This document shows, one piece after another, positions 1 through 7,822 of a DNA stretch of 52,193 nucleotides. The number at the start of each line of letters is the position of its first letter. Positions within the stretch are counted from its first letter, which is position 1. The translations under genes were made by a program, and so were the position numbers. The stretch comes from DATDAW01 sp036524675 (lineage in GTDB: Bacteria; Verrucomicrobiota; Verrucomicrobiia; Chthoniobacterales; DASVRZ01). The notes beneath the pieces are model-generated. The model had not been told where the DNA came from, made no database searches, and saw nothing but the letters and a program-made list of their open reading frames with translations. The stretch is from NCBI GenBank assembly GCA_036524675.1, contig DATDBU010000170.1:1-52193 (forward strand), read 5' to 3'.

Positions 1-647
1 CCAATCAATTTAACACCGCGTTCGTACGCCCGTTTGTAGGGGTTGGCTCCAATAAAAGACGGCAGAAAACTATGATGGATATTCATCACTTTTCCGGACC
101 ATACTTCACAGAATTCCGGCGGCAGGATTTGCATATACCGCGCCATGACGATCAGGTCGACCCCCTCCCCCTCAAGCCGCTTCTGCATCTCTGAAAAACT
201 CGTGGCCTTGTTCGCAGAATCGACCGGCAGATGCACAAACGGAATACCTTCACGCTCGATGAGGCCGCGAAAATCGTTGTGATTCGAGATGACGAGCGGA
301 ATCTCCATCTCGAGCTCACTACTCCGCCATCGCCAGAGAAGATCCGCCAGGCAGTGGCCGAGTTTGCTCACGAGAATGGCGACCCGCATTTTGGACGATT
401 CGTCACGCACCGTCCAGTCCGCAGCAATTTCACGGGCGACAGGCGTAAACGCCTTGCGCAATGCCGGGAGCTCCAATGCCAGGGTGGACGAATCGATGGC
501 CATCCGCGTAAAAAACCAGCCGCTGATTGGGTCCGTGAATTGATTGACCTCGAGCAAATTCCCGCCATGGAAAGCGACGAAACTCGTAATACGGGCGAGC
601 AGTCCCACGCGGTCAGGACAGGCTAGTTTCAGGATTGTGGCGGGCAT
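1..647 (-). CDS. purU: Formyltetrahydrofolate deformylase, 3' end outside window
   Basis: Hydrolyses 10-formyl-tetrahydrofolate to formate and tetrahydrofolate, supplying formate for purine synthesis in the cytoplasm. Reading the minus strand from an ATG at 647 gives an N-terminal ACT-like half (LACPDRVGLLARI near residue 7) followed by the formyltransferase-fold half, with VISNHNDF, VDLIVMARYMQILPPEF and the hallmark NIHHSFLPSFIGANPYKRAY. About 215 residues are visible of the usual 280 or so; the C-terminus lies beyond base 1. It follows the GT9 gene with a gap of about 33 bp in the same direction, so it may be co-transcribed. The frame is intact. The alternative, PurN, lacks the ACT half. 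Confidence 0.93.
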   Translation of the reverse strand, partial: MPATILKLACPDRVGLLARITSFVAFHGGNLLEVNQFTDPISGWFFTRMAIDSSTLALELPALRKAFTPVAREIAADWTVRDESSKMRVAILVSKLGHCLADLLWRWRSSELEMEIPLVISNHNDFRGLIEREGIPFVHLPVDSANKATSFSEMQKRLEGEGVDLIVMARYMQILPPEFCEVWSGKVMNIHHSFLPSFIGANPYKRAYERGVKLI

Positions 648-680
648 TTCTAAACGAAAAAACGTGGCAAAGGGATGAAA

Positions 681-1595
681 TTACAGGAAACCGGCAGACT
701 TCAAGACGTGAGCAATGTCGATAGCGTCCATTTCCGAGTTTGGCGAGCGAATGACAGTGACACCTGGATTTTGCGGCGCCCAAATGTCTGGGTCGGTCGG
801 GCCAAACAGCAGAATGCATCGGCATCCGGACGCCGCAGCGAGATGGGAAATGCCACTATCGTTCCCGATATAAAGCGTGGCCCGAGACAGGATCGCTCCA
901 AGAGTGCGCAGAGGAAGATGGCTCGCGACCAGGGTCGAAAAACGCTCCTCCAGTGCACCAGCTATCACCTCGTCCGCTTCGCCCGCAGTCAACAGCACCT
1001 GGGCGCCTGCATTTTGGATTTGAGGTATCAACTCGCTCCAACGCTCCAGAGGCCAGTTCTTTCTCGAGCTCCCGCTCCCGGGATGGATGGCGACAAAGGG
1101 CCTATTCGTTCTCCTGAGAAAAACAGCCGCTGCTGCCTCGTCCTGTACCGTCGGGAAAAAGTGCGCGCAAGGATCTTCCAAGAACAGCGCCAATCGTTCC
1201 AATGGCCGCGCAAGCTGATGAACAGCGTGAATTTCGTCAGTCAATTTCCCCGGACCGCTGAGCAGATTTTTCACACCAGTCCGTCGCAAATTCGTCTCAA
1301 AAATCCGATCCGGGTCGTACAGATAACTGACGATCTGATGGAAGTTGGCAAAAAATGCTGCGAGTTCCGGCTCCAACGCCGGACGCCGGCTGAAGAATCC
1401 AGCCAGGGGACCGTATTCGATGGAATGCGTTGCGTCCGCATGATGCACGTCACGCGCCAGTGCCGTAATCGCTGGATAACCAAGAATCTCGATCTGCGCT
1501 TCGGGAAAGCTTTCCCGCAACAGCCGGATCGCCGGCATCGTGAGTATAAAATCCCCGATGGCACCACCGCGGATGACGAGGATTCGCCCGGACAC
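681..1595 (-). CDS. Glycosyltransferase family 9 (ADP-heptose:LPS heptosyltransferase-like)
   Basis: A 304-residue GT-B enzyme expected to transfer a sugar, typically a heptose, to lipopolysaccharide core at the inner face of the inner membrane. The N-terminus ILVIRGGAIGDFILTMPAIRLL is the GT9 start signature. The C-terminal half carries HPGSGSSRKNWPLERW and GNDSGISHLAAASG, the donor-binding motifs of the family, followed by LFGPTDPDIWAP. The start codon at 1595 is GTG (no ATG precedes the signature in frame). The region just upstream is the repeat spacer at 1605-1726. The exact sugar cannot be told from sequence. Confidence 0.9.
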   Translation of the reverse strand: MSGRILVIRGGAIGDFILTMPAIRLLRESFPEAQIEILGYPAITALARDVHHADATHSIEYGPLAGFFSRRPALEPELAAFFANFHQIVSYLYDPDRIFETNLRRTGVKNLLSGPGKLTDEIHAVHQLARPLERLALFLEDPCAHFFPTVQDEAAAAVFLRRTNRPFVAIHPGSGSSRKNWPLERWSELIPQIQNAGAQVLLTAGEADEVIAGALEERFSTLVASHLPLRTLGAILSRATLYIGNDSGISHLAAASGCRCILLFGPTDPDIWAPQNPGVTVIRSPNSEMDAIDIAHVLKSAGFL

Positions 1596-1604
1596 AAAGA
1601 AAGT

Positions 1605-1726
1605 TTTTAAGTTTTAAGTCTTAAGTTTTTAAGAGTCGCACGACTGCTCGAGAGCTGCTTTGCCAACTCAAATTGTGCGGCGGCGGAAAGGAAACTCTCT
1701 CTTAAGACTTAAGACTTTCCGACTCC
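1605..1726. repeat. Heptamer inverted-repeat spacer (TTTTAAG/TCTTAAG type)
   Basis: The left arm (1605-1633) is a run of TTTTAAG, TTTTAAG, TCTTAAG and an 8-nt variant. The right arm (1700-1726) holds CTTAAGA twice, the reverse complement of the left units. The arms enclose about 65 bp of unrelated sequence. The right arm begins immediately after the stop codon of the upstream lipoprotein gene, and the left arm ends about 10 bp before the GT9 start. Same architecture as the spacers at 13691, 14777 and 48016. Confidence 0.8.
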
Positions 1727-1945
1727 TCAGTATTCCTCGTAACGCCCATCGCGCATTGCGCCCAGACCGCCCATGCCACCTTCCCAACCCTGAGGTCGGT
1801 TCCAAGGAATGGAACTTTCGGGCTGTCCGAACGCAGGAGTCTGTTGCCCCGTCTGGGCCGTTTCTTGGGTGGTCGTTTTGCACGCCGTGAGTCCGGCGGA
1901 TGTGGCGAGTAACAGGATCAAATAAGCCAGGCGTTTAGCGGTCAT
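1727..1945 (-). CDS. Small Gly/Gln-rich lipoprotein
   Basis: A 72-residue protein when started at the ATG at 1945; an upstream TTG at 1972 is less likely because it delays the signal peptide. The N-terminus MTAKRLAYLILLLATSAGL leads into a lipobox (LTAC), so Cys near residue 22 should be lipidated. The mature part is short and rich in Thr, Gln, Pro and Gly (GGMGGLGAM) with no recognisable domain. It starts 23 bp after the coiled-coil gene and probably forms an operon with it. I do not recognise a family. Confidence 0.72.
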   Translation of the reverse strand: MTAKRLAYLILLLATSAGLTACKTTTQETAQTGQQTPAFGQPESSIPWNRPQGWEGGMGGLGAMRDGRYEEY

Positions 1946-1968
1946 ACGTGAAGAATCACATAAACCGG

Positions 1969-2751
1969 TCAATTGCCGGTGTAAATGACTCGATCACCTG
2001 GCAAAACGCTTTGGCCAGCCACGAGCGAACGCGAGTCAATGTCGGCCACTGCGCGCCCAGGCTCGACGGAGGTAATACGCACTTTACCCACGCGTTCACC
2101 GTCACGCACGACGATCATATCCGCATTGTTGACGATGCCATTGCGGTCGCCAATGTTCAGCACGACGAAACCCCATGCGGCGTTGACGGCCATGATTTTC
2201 CCCTCAAGACCTTTGGCCATGATGGCGGCTTTGCGACGGGCTACGTCGCGGGTGAGTTCCTCGACCCGCGCCTCGGCTGAAACCAATTTGTCGGCCAGCA
2301 CTTTTTTCTCGCCTTCGATCGCAGCGACTTTGGTTTCGAGTTCCTTGATCTCCGGCCCCGGCGCAGCGGCGACAGCTTCCGGCGGGGCTGCCGCAGCCGC
2401 TTTGGCTTTCATCTCTTCAAGTTCCTTGGCAGTGACTTCGAACGCTGCCGTTTTTTCCGTGAGTTGTGCCTGTGTTTCCGTGACGGCCTGGTTGGCTTTG
2501 TCCAATTGCGTGTGAAGCTGAGCAAGCGCCGCGTCTTTTTCCGTAACCTTCGCCGTCTCCGCCGCGAGGGCGGTCGTTTTATCAGAGACCTCCTTCTTGG
2601 ACTTGCTGAGAGCGTCCTCTATGGCAGCGATCTTCTGTGCGTCTTCAACGGACTTCTGCCGGAGGTCGGTAAGTTTGTTCTTGTTGAGAAAACCGAGCAC
2701 GGCGGCTCCGAGCGCCAGCACCACGGAGAGAAAAAGGAGAATTCTGGGCAT
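1969..2751 (-). CDS. Membrane-anchored coiled-coil protein
   Basis: A 260-residue protein from the ATG at 2751. The upstream in-frame start at 2790 would put charged residues before the hydrophobic segment. Residues 1-22 (MPRILLFLSVVLALGAAVLG) form a signal anchor. About 25-180 is a long Ala/Lys/Glu-rich coiled coil, broken by an Ala/Pro stretch. The last 70 or so residues are a compact beta-rich domain (VNAAWGFVVLNIGDRNG ... VGKVRITSVEPGRAVADI). The layout suggests an envelope protein with a periplasmic rod and a small terminal domain; the function is unknown. No Shine-Dalgarno sequence is visible. It is followed by the small lipoprotein gene. Confidence 0.8.
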   Translation of the reverse strand: MPRILLFLSVVLALGAAVLGFLNKNKLTDLRQKSVEDAQKIAAIEDALSKSKKEVSDKTTALAAETAKVTEKDAALAQLHTQLDKANQAVTETQAQLTEKTAAFEVTAKELEEMKAKAAAAAPPEAVAAAPGPEIKELETKVAAIEGEKKVLADKLVSAEARVEELTRDVARRKAAIMAKGLEGKIMAVNAAWGFVVLNIGDRNGIVNNADMIVVRDGERVGKVRITSVEPGRAVADIDSRSLVAGQSVLPGDRVIYTGN

Positions 2752-2913
2752 GAAAAGGAGAGAGTTGTCTTTGGGGAAACAGCCGCGCATTCTACGAAAC
2801 GGCCGATTCGTGTTCTAGCGGTTTTTTTGCACTTATGCGAGGATTTTTTACGGGCAGCGGGAGCGCATGAATCGCTGGACCGAAAAAAGATTTGCCGGCC
2901 ACGCTTGAGGACG

Positions 2914-3020
2914 TAGTGTCATTGCCGCCAGGGACTATGGACTGGGAACCGGCAAACCCCGCCAGGGCAGGAATGCAGCAACGGTAGTCAGCTTCTCTTT
3001 GCCGTAGCTCTCTGGCACTC
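2914..3020 (+). ncRNA. ffs: Bacterial signal recognition particle RNA (4.5S-type)
   Basis: The apical domain matches the conserved SRP RNA core: AACCCCGCCAGGGCAGGAAT followed by GCAGCAACGGTAGTC. The GGAA tetraloop is closed by GCA/TGC rather than the common GCC/GGC, a compensatory change that keeps the pairing. The ends GTGTCA (2916-2921) and TGGCAC (3013-3018) pair to close the hairpin, and a T-rich tract follows at 3021-3030. The size of about 105 nt fits the short bacterial form without an Alu domain. Exact 5' and 3' ends are estimates. Confidence 0.93.
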
Positions 3021-3150
3021 TTCATTTCTTCCCCTTTAAGCCTGCTCGCGGTCCCGCGGTGCACGTTAAAGGTAAAGAGTAGGACAAAAGTGTTCCTCGC
3101 GCGGGTTCCACCTTGCCGGAGGCTCGCGGCTTCGGTACAACCCACCGCCC

Positions 3151-5337
3151 ATGGGCTCTTCCGTGGATTTTCAACCGCACATTCCAGCGTCTGAATCACC
3201 TCGAGAGTTTACGATACGCGCCATCGTTGCAGGGACGATTTTGGGAATCATTTTTGGTGCGTCTTCACTATATCTCGTTCTCAAGGTGGGACTTACTGTA
3301 AGCGCGTCGATCCCGGTGGCCGTGATTTCGATGGCGATCTTCCGGTTGTGGAGCCGAGTCTTCGGCGGGCGTGACGCCACAATTCTGGAGCACAACATTA
3401 CACAAACTGCCGGTTCCGCGGGCGAATCGCTAGCCTTTGGTGTCGGCGTCTGCATGCCGGCGATTTTGATTCTCGGCTTCGATCTTGAAATCATGCGAGT
3501 CACGTTGGTGACTGTCCTAGGCGGTTTACTGGGAATCCTGATGATGATTCCGCTCAGGCGCGCTCTTATTGTGCAGCAGCACACGACGCTCAAATACCCA
3601 GAAGGCACGGCCTGTGCCGCGGTGCTTAAGGCCGGCGAAGGAACCGCTGCGTCCTCCGCCGGAGCCAAGGCAATTTTTACCGGATTCGGCATCGGCCTGC
3701 TTTACAAAGTTGCTAATATCGCCCTGAAAGCCTGGAGGGACGTCCCTGAAAAAGTTTTCGGTCCGCCTCTAAAAACCGGATCGATCTCGTGCGAAATCTC
3801 ACCCGAATTGCTCGGGGTCGGCTACATCATTGGCCCACGCATTGCAGCGTTGATGGCCGCCGGTGGCGTGATGTCGTACTTGCTGCTGATCCCGATGATC
3901 AAATTTTTCGGCGAAAACATGACCGCTGTACTGCCTCCGGGAGACGCTCCGATCAGCGAAATGTCAGGTGGAGCGATTCGAGGCGCTTACGTTTTGTACA
4001 TCGGTGCGGGTGCGGTCGCCGCAGGCGGCATCGTAAGTTTGATCCGGGCGATCCCGACCATCTGGCATGGCATCAAATCGAGTATCTCCGATTTTTCCCC
4101 ACGAGGGGGGCACGGCAATCTACGCACACAGCGCGATCTTCCGATGAAACTCGTGCTCATCGGCTGTGTTGTTCTGCTGGCGGCGATCACGTTTGCGACA
4201 CCGCTGCACATGAATTTACTCGGCGCGCTGCTTATCCTCGTTTGCGGTTTCATTTTTGTGACCGTTTCCTCGCGGCTCACAGGCGAAATCGGATCGTCGT
4301 CGAATCCGATCTCCGGCATGACCATTGCCACGCTGTTGCTGACGTGCCTCGTGTTTCTTCTTGTCGGTTGGACGGGAAATAAATACTACGTCACGGCCTT
4401 GTCGGTCGGAGCCATCGTCTGCATTGCGTCCGCCGTCGGCGGAGCGACTTCACAAGACTTGAAAACCGGCTTTCTGCTTGGCGGGACACCCAGGCTTCAA
4501 CAAATCGCTATCCTCATTGGCGCAACGGCATCGGCGTTTTTGCTTGGCCCGATTCTGCTCGGTTTGAACAATTCCGCTACGGTTTACCAACCCGTGAAGG
4601 AGCCTATCTTCGCTCCCGCAAATGCACTCATCGGCGCATCCACGGAAAAATTGTCCGGTCCACAGGCCAAATCCGACTCCGCGATCTACCGCGTCTGGCA
4701 TCGCCCCGACCCTGCCGGCGGCAGCCCGATGAAGTACCTCGTCGACAATTCCGGAAAAACTGTCTGGATCGTCGACCCTGGCATCAATGGAACTGTCACT
4801 GCACGCCCCGACGGCTCCGAAGTTTCCAAATTTGCCGCACCTAAAGCGACTCTGATTTCGTACATCATCAAGGGTATTCTGGACCAAAAGCTGCCGTGGG
4901 AACTCGTCCTTTTCGGTGTCATGATTTCTCTCACGCTCGAACTTGCCGGCGCGCCATCACTGGCGTTTGCCGTCGGTGTTTATCTGCCCATTTCGTCGTC
5001 CATGCCGATTTTTGTCGGTGGCGTTGTCCGCTGGCTCGTGGATAAATTTTCCCAACAAAGGCCTGGTCTCACAGAGGAAGAACGCATCGCCGAGACCGAC
5101 AAATCCCCGGGCGTCCTCCTGGCGAGCGGTTACATAGCCGGCGGCGCCATCGCAGGAATCGTCATAGCCTTTCTCGCCGGGGTAACATCCGATTTCGACA
5201 CCATGCTTCGAAAATGGGCCGAAGCGCACAACCCATTCTTCGCCGGTCCCTGGTCGGATGCGCTGTCGCTGATCCCGTACGCAGCGATTGTCATTTTCCT
5301 GTTCGCCGTCGGAAGGCGGAAACGCCCGGAAATGTGA
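3151..5337 (+). CDS. OPT family oligopeptide transporter
   Basis: A 728-residue multi-spanning inner-membrane protein of the OPT superfamily, which imports oligopeptides or metal-peptide conjugates by proton coupling. The conserved N-terminal segment SPREFTIRAIVAGTILGIIF and the NITQTAGSAGESLAFG motif (about residues 85-100) are typical. Many hydrophobic segments follow, with a non-membrane insert at about 475-550 between two membrane blocks. The ATG at 3151 is chosen because the family N-terminus begins within 20 residues. It stands alone 130 bp after the SRP RNA. The substrate cannot be fixed. Confidence 0.93.
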   Translation: MGSSVDFQPHIPASESPREFTIRAIVAGTILGIIFGASSLYLVLKVGLTVSASIPVAVISMAIFRLWSRVFGGRDATILEHNITQTAGSAGESLAFGVGVCMPAILILGFDLEIMRVTLVTVLGGLLGILMMIPLRRALIVQQHTTLKYPEGTACAAVLKAGEGTAASSAGAKAIFTGFGIGLLYKVANIALKAWRDVPEKVFGPPLKTGSISCEISPELLGVGYIIGPRIAALMAAGGVMSYLLLIPMIKFFGENMTAVLPPGDAPISEMSGGAIRGAYVLYIGAGAVAAGGIVSLIRAIPTIWHGIKSSISDFSPRGGHGNLRTQRDLPMKLVLIGCVVLLAAITFATPLHMNLLGALLILVCGFIFVTVSSRLTGEIGSSSNPISGMTIATLLLTCLVFLLVGWTGNKYYVTALSVGAIVCIASAVGGATSQDLKTGFLLGGTPRLQQIAILIGATASAFLLGPILLGLNNSATVYQPVKEPIFAPANALIGASTEKLSGPQAKSDSAIYRVWHRPDPAGGSPMKYLVDNSGKTVWIVDPGINGTVTARPDGSEVSKFAAPKATLISYIIKGILDQKLPWELVLFGVMISLTLELAGAPSLAFAVGVYLPISSSMPIFVGGVVRWLVDKFSQQRPGLTEEERIAETDKSPGVLLASGYIAGGAIAGIVIAFLAGVTSDFDTMLRKWAEAHNPFFAGPWSDALSLIPYAAIVIFLFAVGRRKRPEM

Positions 5338-5425
5338 CCGAATTGATATCGGAACCGCGGCCGGGCAAAGTGATCACCAACGAATTTTGCAAACGCTGCA
5401 CAAATAAACTCTTATTAGATTTCAT

Positions 5426-5857
5426 ATGCCCCGGCTCAATTACTACGAAATCGCTCCCGAGCCGATCAACAAGCTCGCGGGAGTCACTCAATATCTCTCC
5501 ACTTCATCGCTCGACCCGCGGCTTCGGGCGCTGGTGGAAATCCGCGTATCCCAAATCAATGGCTGCCTGTACTGCATCGTCACGCACACAGCCGAAGCCC
5601 GGAAACACGGCGAAACCCAGCAGCGGCTCGATCAGCTTCCAGCCTGGCGCGAATCACCGCTCTTCGATGACAAGGAGCGCGCCGCTCTCGCGTGGGCGGA
5701 ATCGCTCACCCACGTATCGCATACACACGCCCCGGACACAGACTATGAGCCGTTGCTGGAATATTTCTCTGAACAGGAAATCGTCGACCTTAGCGTGACA
5801 GTGGCCTTAATGAATGCATGGAACCGCATCTCGATCGGTTTCCGAAAATTGCCGTAG
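5426..5857 (+). CDS. AhpD-like / carboxymuconolactone decarboxylase family protein
   Basis: A 143-residue alpha-helical protein of the CMD/AhpD superfamily. The redox motif is NGCLYCIVTH (Cys-x-x-Cys plus a His three residues on, about residues 46-55), preceded by the typical ALVEIRVSQI helix; the later DLSVTVALMNAWNRISIGF helix is also characteristic. It is probably a peroxidase or thiol-disulfide reductant of the peroxidase-related group. It lies 88 bp after the OPT gene, with no close functional partner. The ORF is complete. Confidence 0.9.
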   Translation: MPRLNYYEIAPEPINKLAGVTQYLSTSSLDPRLRALVEIRVSQINGCLYCIVTHTAEARKHGETQQRLDQLPAWRESPLFDDKERAALAWAESLTHVSHTHAPDTDYEPLLEYFSEQEIVDLSVTVALMNAWNRISIGFRKLP

Positions 5858-5902
5858 TTCTAACGATACAGTTGAAATGACCGTGGCTCGGGCTTCATCG
5901 AA

Positions 5903-5994
5903 CCTGCTTTTTAACTTTAACCTTAACTTGATCCGCGAAGCACGAGGCACGCGCTTCACACGGAGAGTAGATAATAGATAAGTTCAAGAGCAGG
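5903..5994. repeat. Imperfect inverted repeat with short tandem units
   Basis: CCTGCTTTTTAACTT (5903-5917) and AAGTTCAAGAGCAGG (5980-5994) are inverted with two mismatches out of 15. Short runs lie inside the arms: TTTAAC/CTTAAC on the left and TAGATAA twice on the right. It occupies the convergent spacer between the AhpD-like gene and asd. It looks like a degenerate relative of the other tandem-repeat spacers in this window. Confidence 0.5.
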
Positions 5995-6050
5995 AAAGAA
6001 ATAGGGTCACGTCCTGGGTGTGAAACCAGATGGCGACAACTTAACGCCAC

Positions 6051-6071
6051 GGCGGTTTCATCGAAACCGCC
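6051..6071. terminator. Hairpin in convergent spacer (possible bidirectional terminator)
   Basis: GGCGGTTTC-ATC-GAAACCGCC gives a perfect 9-bp stem with a 3-nt loop between the converging AhpD-like and asd genes. No strong T-run follows on either strand, so it may instead be a dispersed REP-like hairpin. The GGCGGTTT stem resembles that inside the element at 42757-42899. Confidence 0.5.
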
Positions 6072-6111
6072 CTACCAGCATCATCGAAAAATTCCTCCTA
6101 GAGCTTTTTGC

Positions 6112-7113
6112 TTACACCAGTAGCTCTGCAATTTGGACGGCATTCAGCGCCGCGCCTTTGAGGATTTGATCGCCACTGACCCAAAAGCTGAGTGCGTTGT
6201 CCAATGCAACGTCCAGGCGGAGGCGGCCGACCTGGCAATCATCCTCACCCGCCACATTGAGGGGCAATGGATAGAGATTGTTCGAAGGATCGTCCACGAG
6301 CTTTAATCCGGGCGCTTTTGACAGCACTTCGCGCGCTTTTTCGAGAGAAACAGGCCGCTCGAACTCCGCAGTCACCGCCACCGAATGAGCCCGATAAACC
6401 GGAACGCGAACACAGGTAACGGATGCCTTGAACGTCGGATGATGAAGAATGCGCTGGCCTTCGTTCTGCATTTTCATTTCCTCTTTCGTGTAACCGTTCT
6501 CGAGGAATGAATCGACGTGCGGCAAAACGTTGAACGCGATCTGGTGCGGATAAACATTCCGTGGCACGTCGCTGCCTTCGACGATGGCTTTGACCTGGTT
6601 TTCGAGTTCCAGAATCGCCGCTGCGCCCGTGCCGGAAACAGCCTGATAACTCGAAGCGATCACACGCGTGACACCAAATTCCTGATGCAACGGATGCAGC
6701 GCCATCAACGTAACTGCAGTCGTACAATTAGGGTTCGCAATGATGCCTTTGTGCCAGCTCACATCCGCGCCATTGATTTCCGGAATAATGAGCGGCACCC
6801 CCTTTTCCATACGAAACGCCGACGAATTGTCGACGACAACGGCGCCGGCTTCGACCGCGTGAGGTGCAAACGTGCGCGAAATGCCTGCACCAGCGCTGAA
6901 AAGAGCGATCTGCACGCCATTGAACGAGTCAGCCTTCAGTTCCTGGACGGTGAGTTCTTCGCCGCGAAAGGTGAATTTTTTGCCTGCCGAGCGTGACGAT
7001 GCGAGCAAGGTGAGCTTGCCCACGGGAAAATTGCGGCGTTCGAGAACGCGGATCATTTCGGCGCCCACCGCCCCGGTGGCGCCGGCAATTGCGACGTGAT
7101 ATGGAGTGCTCAT
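6112..7113 (-). CDS. asd: Aspartate-semialdehyde dehydrogenase
   Basis: A 333-residue cytoplasmic NADPH-dependent enzyme that reduces aspartyl phosphate to aspartate semialdehyde, the branch point to lysine/diaminopimelate, threonine and methionine. It has the Rossmann motif GATGAVG (11-17), VVVDNSSAFRM (about 92-102), and the catalytic Cys130 in ANPNC. The open frame extends upstream to 7644, but that extension is antisense to the phosphopantetheinyl transferase gene and lacks homology, so the ATG at 7113 is used; an ATG at 7131 is the only near alternative. Divergent from the gene starting at 7178. Confidence 0.95.
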   Translation of the reverse strand: MSTPYHVAIAGATGAVGAEMIRVLERRNFPVGKLTLLASSRSAGKKFTFRGEELTVQELKADSFNGVQIALFSAGAGISRTFAPHAVEAGAVVVDNSSAFRMEKGVPLIIPEINGADVSWHKGIIANPNCTTAVTLMALHPLHQEFGVTRVIASSYQAVSGTGAAAILELENQVKAIVEGSDVPRNVYPHQIAFNVLPHVDSFLENGYTKEEMKMQNEGQRILHHPTFKASVTCVRVPVYRAHSVAVTAEFERPVSLEKAREVLSKAPGLKLVDDPSNNLYPLPLNVAGEDDCQVGRLRLDVALDNALSFWVSGDQILKGAALNAVQIAELLV

Positions 7114-7173
7114 GACAGGGAGGACGACCATATTGGACAGCACGGATTTTGCAAACGGGGAAACAACGGGAAC

Positions 7174-7215
7174 GAGGATGCGGAAGGTAGAATGCAGAAT
7201 GCCGAACGCGGAAGG
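7174..7215 (+). repeat. Single-arm heptamer tract at the start of the PPTase gene
   Basis: Six consecutive 7-mers fill 42 bp: GAGGATG, CGGAAGG, TAGAATG, CAGAATG, CCGAACG, CGGAAGG. CGGAAGG recurs exactly 28 bp apart. No inverted partner arm is visible nearby. The tract contains both candidate ATG starts of the downstream gene and a GGAAGG that could act as a ribosome binding site for the ATG at 7199. Confidence 0.7.
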
Positions 7216-7822
7216 TCGTGTGCTGGTGCGGCTGGTGACGGGCAAACGCAATTCCGGCGAGCTGCTGAAGGAAATTCTCGCTGAAGTGCTCGGGACTGGG
7301 GATTTTTCGATTATCCGTAGGGAATCCGGAAAACCGGTCCTCGCACCGCCTTGGGAACGTCTGCAGTTCAATCTCACGCATACACGAGACGTGACGCTGT
7401 TCGCCCTCGCGTGGGACGCACGCCTTGGAATCGACGTGGAATGGCGCGGGCGCGAGGTCAACGTTGAGCCGTTGGCCCGGCGATTCCTGTCGACACGGGA
7501 ACGGCAAGAGATCCTGGCCGCACCCGATATCATGGAGCGGCGGAAACGTTTTCTCCGCTGCTGGACCCGGAAGGAGGCGTTGTTGAAGGCGGTCGGAACG
7601 GGTCTGGCTGGCGGTTTGGAAAAATTTACCGTTTCGACCGGCAACGAAGCCGTGATTGTCGATTGTGATCTGGATGTTTTCGGCCCGGCTGAAAACTGGC
7701 GGTTATTGGATTTGGAAATCGGCGACGATTATTTTGCGTCATTGGCCGTGGAATCTCCAAAAAACAGCGACAGAACGCCCTTTTACACACCTGCGGCAAG
7801 TTGCGCCGCACAGCGGTTGTGA
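7178..7822 (+). CDS. 4'-phosphopantetheinyl transferase (Sfp-type)
   Basis: Transfers phosphopantetheine from CoA to a serine of acyl- or peptidyl-carrier proteins. Counting from the ATG at 7178 (214 residues), the hallmark motifs are GIDVE (84-88, Mg-binding), FLSTRER (103-109) and CWTRKEALLKA (128-138, with the catalytic Glu/Lys). The N-terminal 14 codons are made of the heptamer tract, so the true start could be 7199, where GGAAGG sits 11 bp upstream. The open frame reaches back to 7106 but would then overlap the asd start. The 3' end overlaps the convergent deaminase gene by 40 bp. No polyketide or NRPS gene is in view, so the carrier-protein target is unknown. Confidence 0.88.
   Translation: MRKVECRMPNAEGRVLVRLVTGKRNSGELLKEILAEVLGTGDFSIIRRESGKPVLAPPWERLQFNLTHTRDVTLFALAWDARLGIDVEWRGREVNVEPLARRFLSTRERQEILAAPDIMERRKRFLRCWTRKEALLKAVGTGLAGGLEKFTVSTGNEAVIVDCDLDVFGPAENWRLLDLEIGDDYFASLAVESPKNSDRTPFYTPAASCAAQRL

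Noticed and set aside
675..1610. Plus-strand open frame (311 codons) across the GT9 gene
   Set aside because: The minus strand encodes a well-marked GT9 glycosyltransferase; the plus-strand product is basic and featureless.
7114..7644. N-terminal extension of asd to 7644
   Set aside because: The extension is antisense to the phosphopantetheinyl transferase and its Ser/Arg-rich sequence has no homology; the Rossmann motif begins 11 residues after the ATG at 7113.
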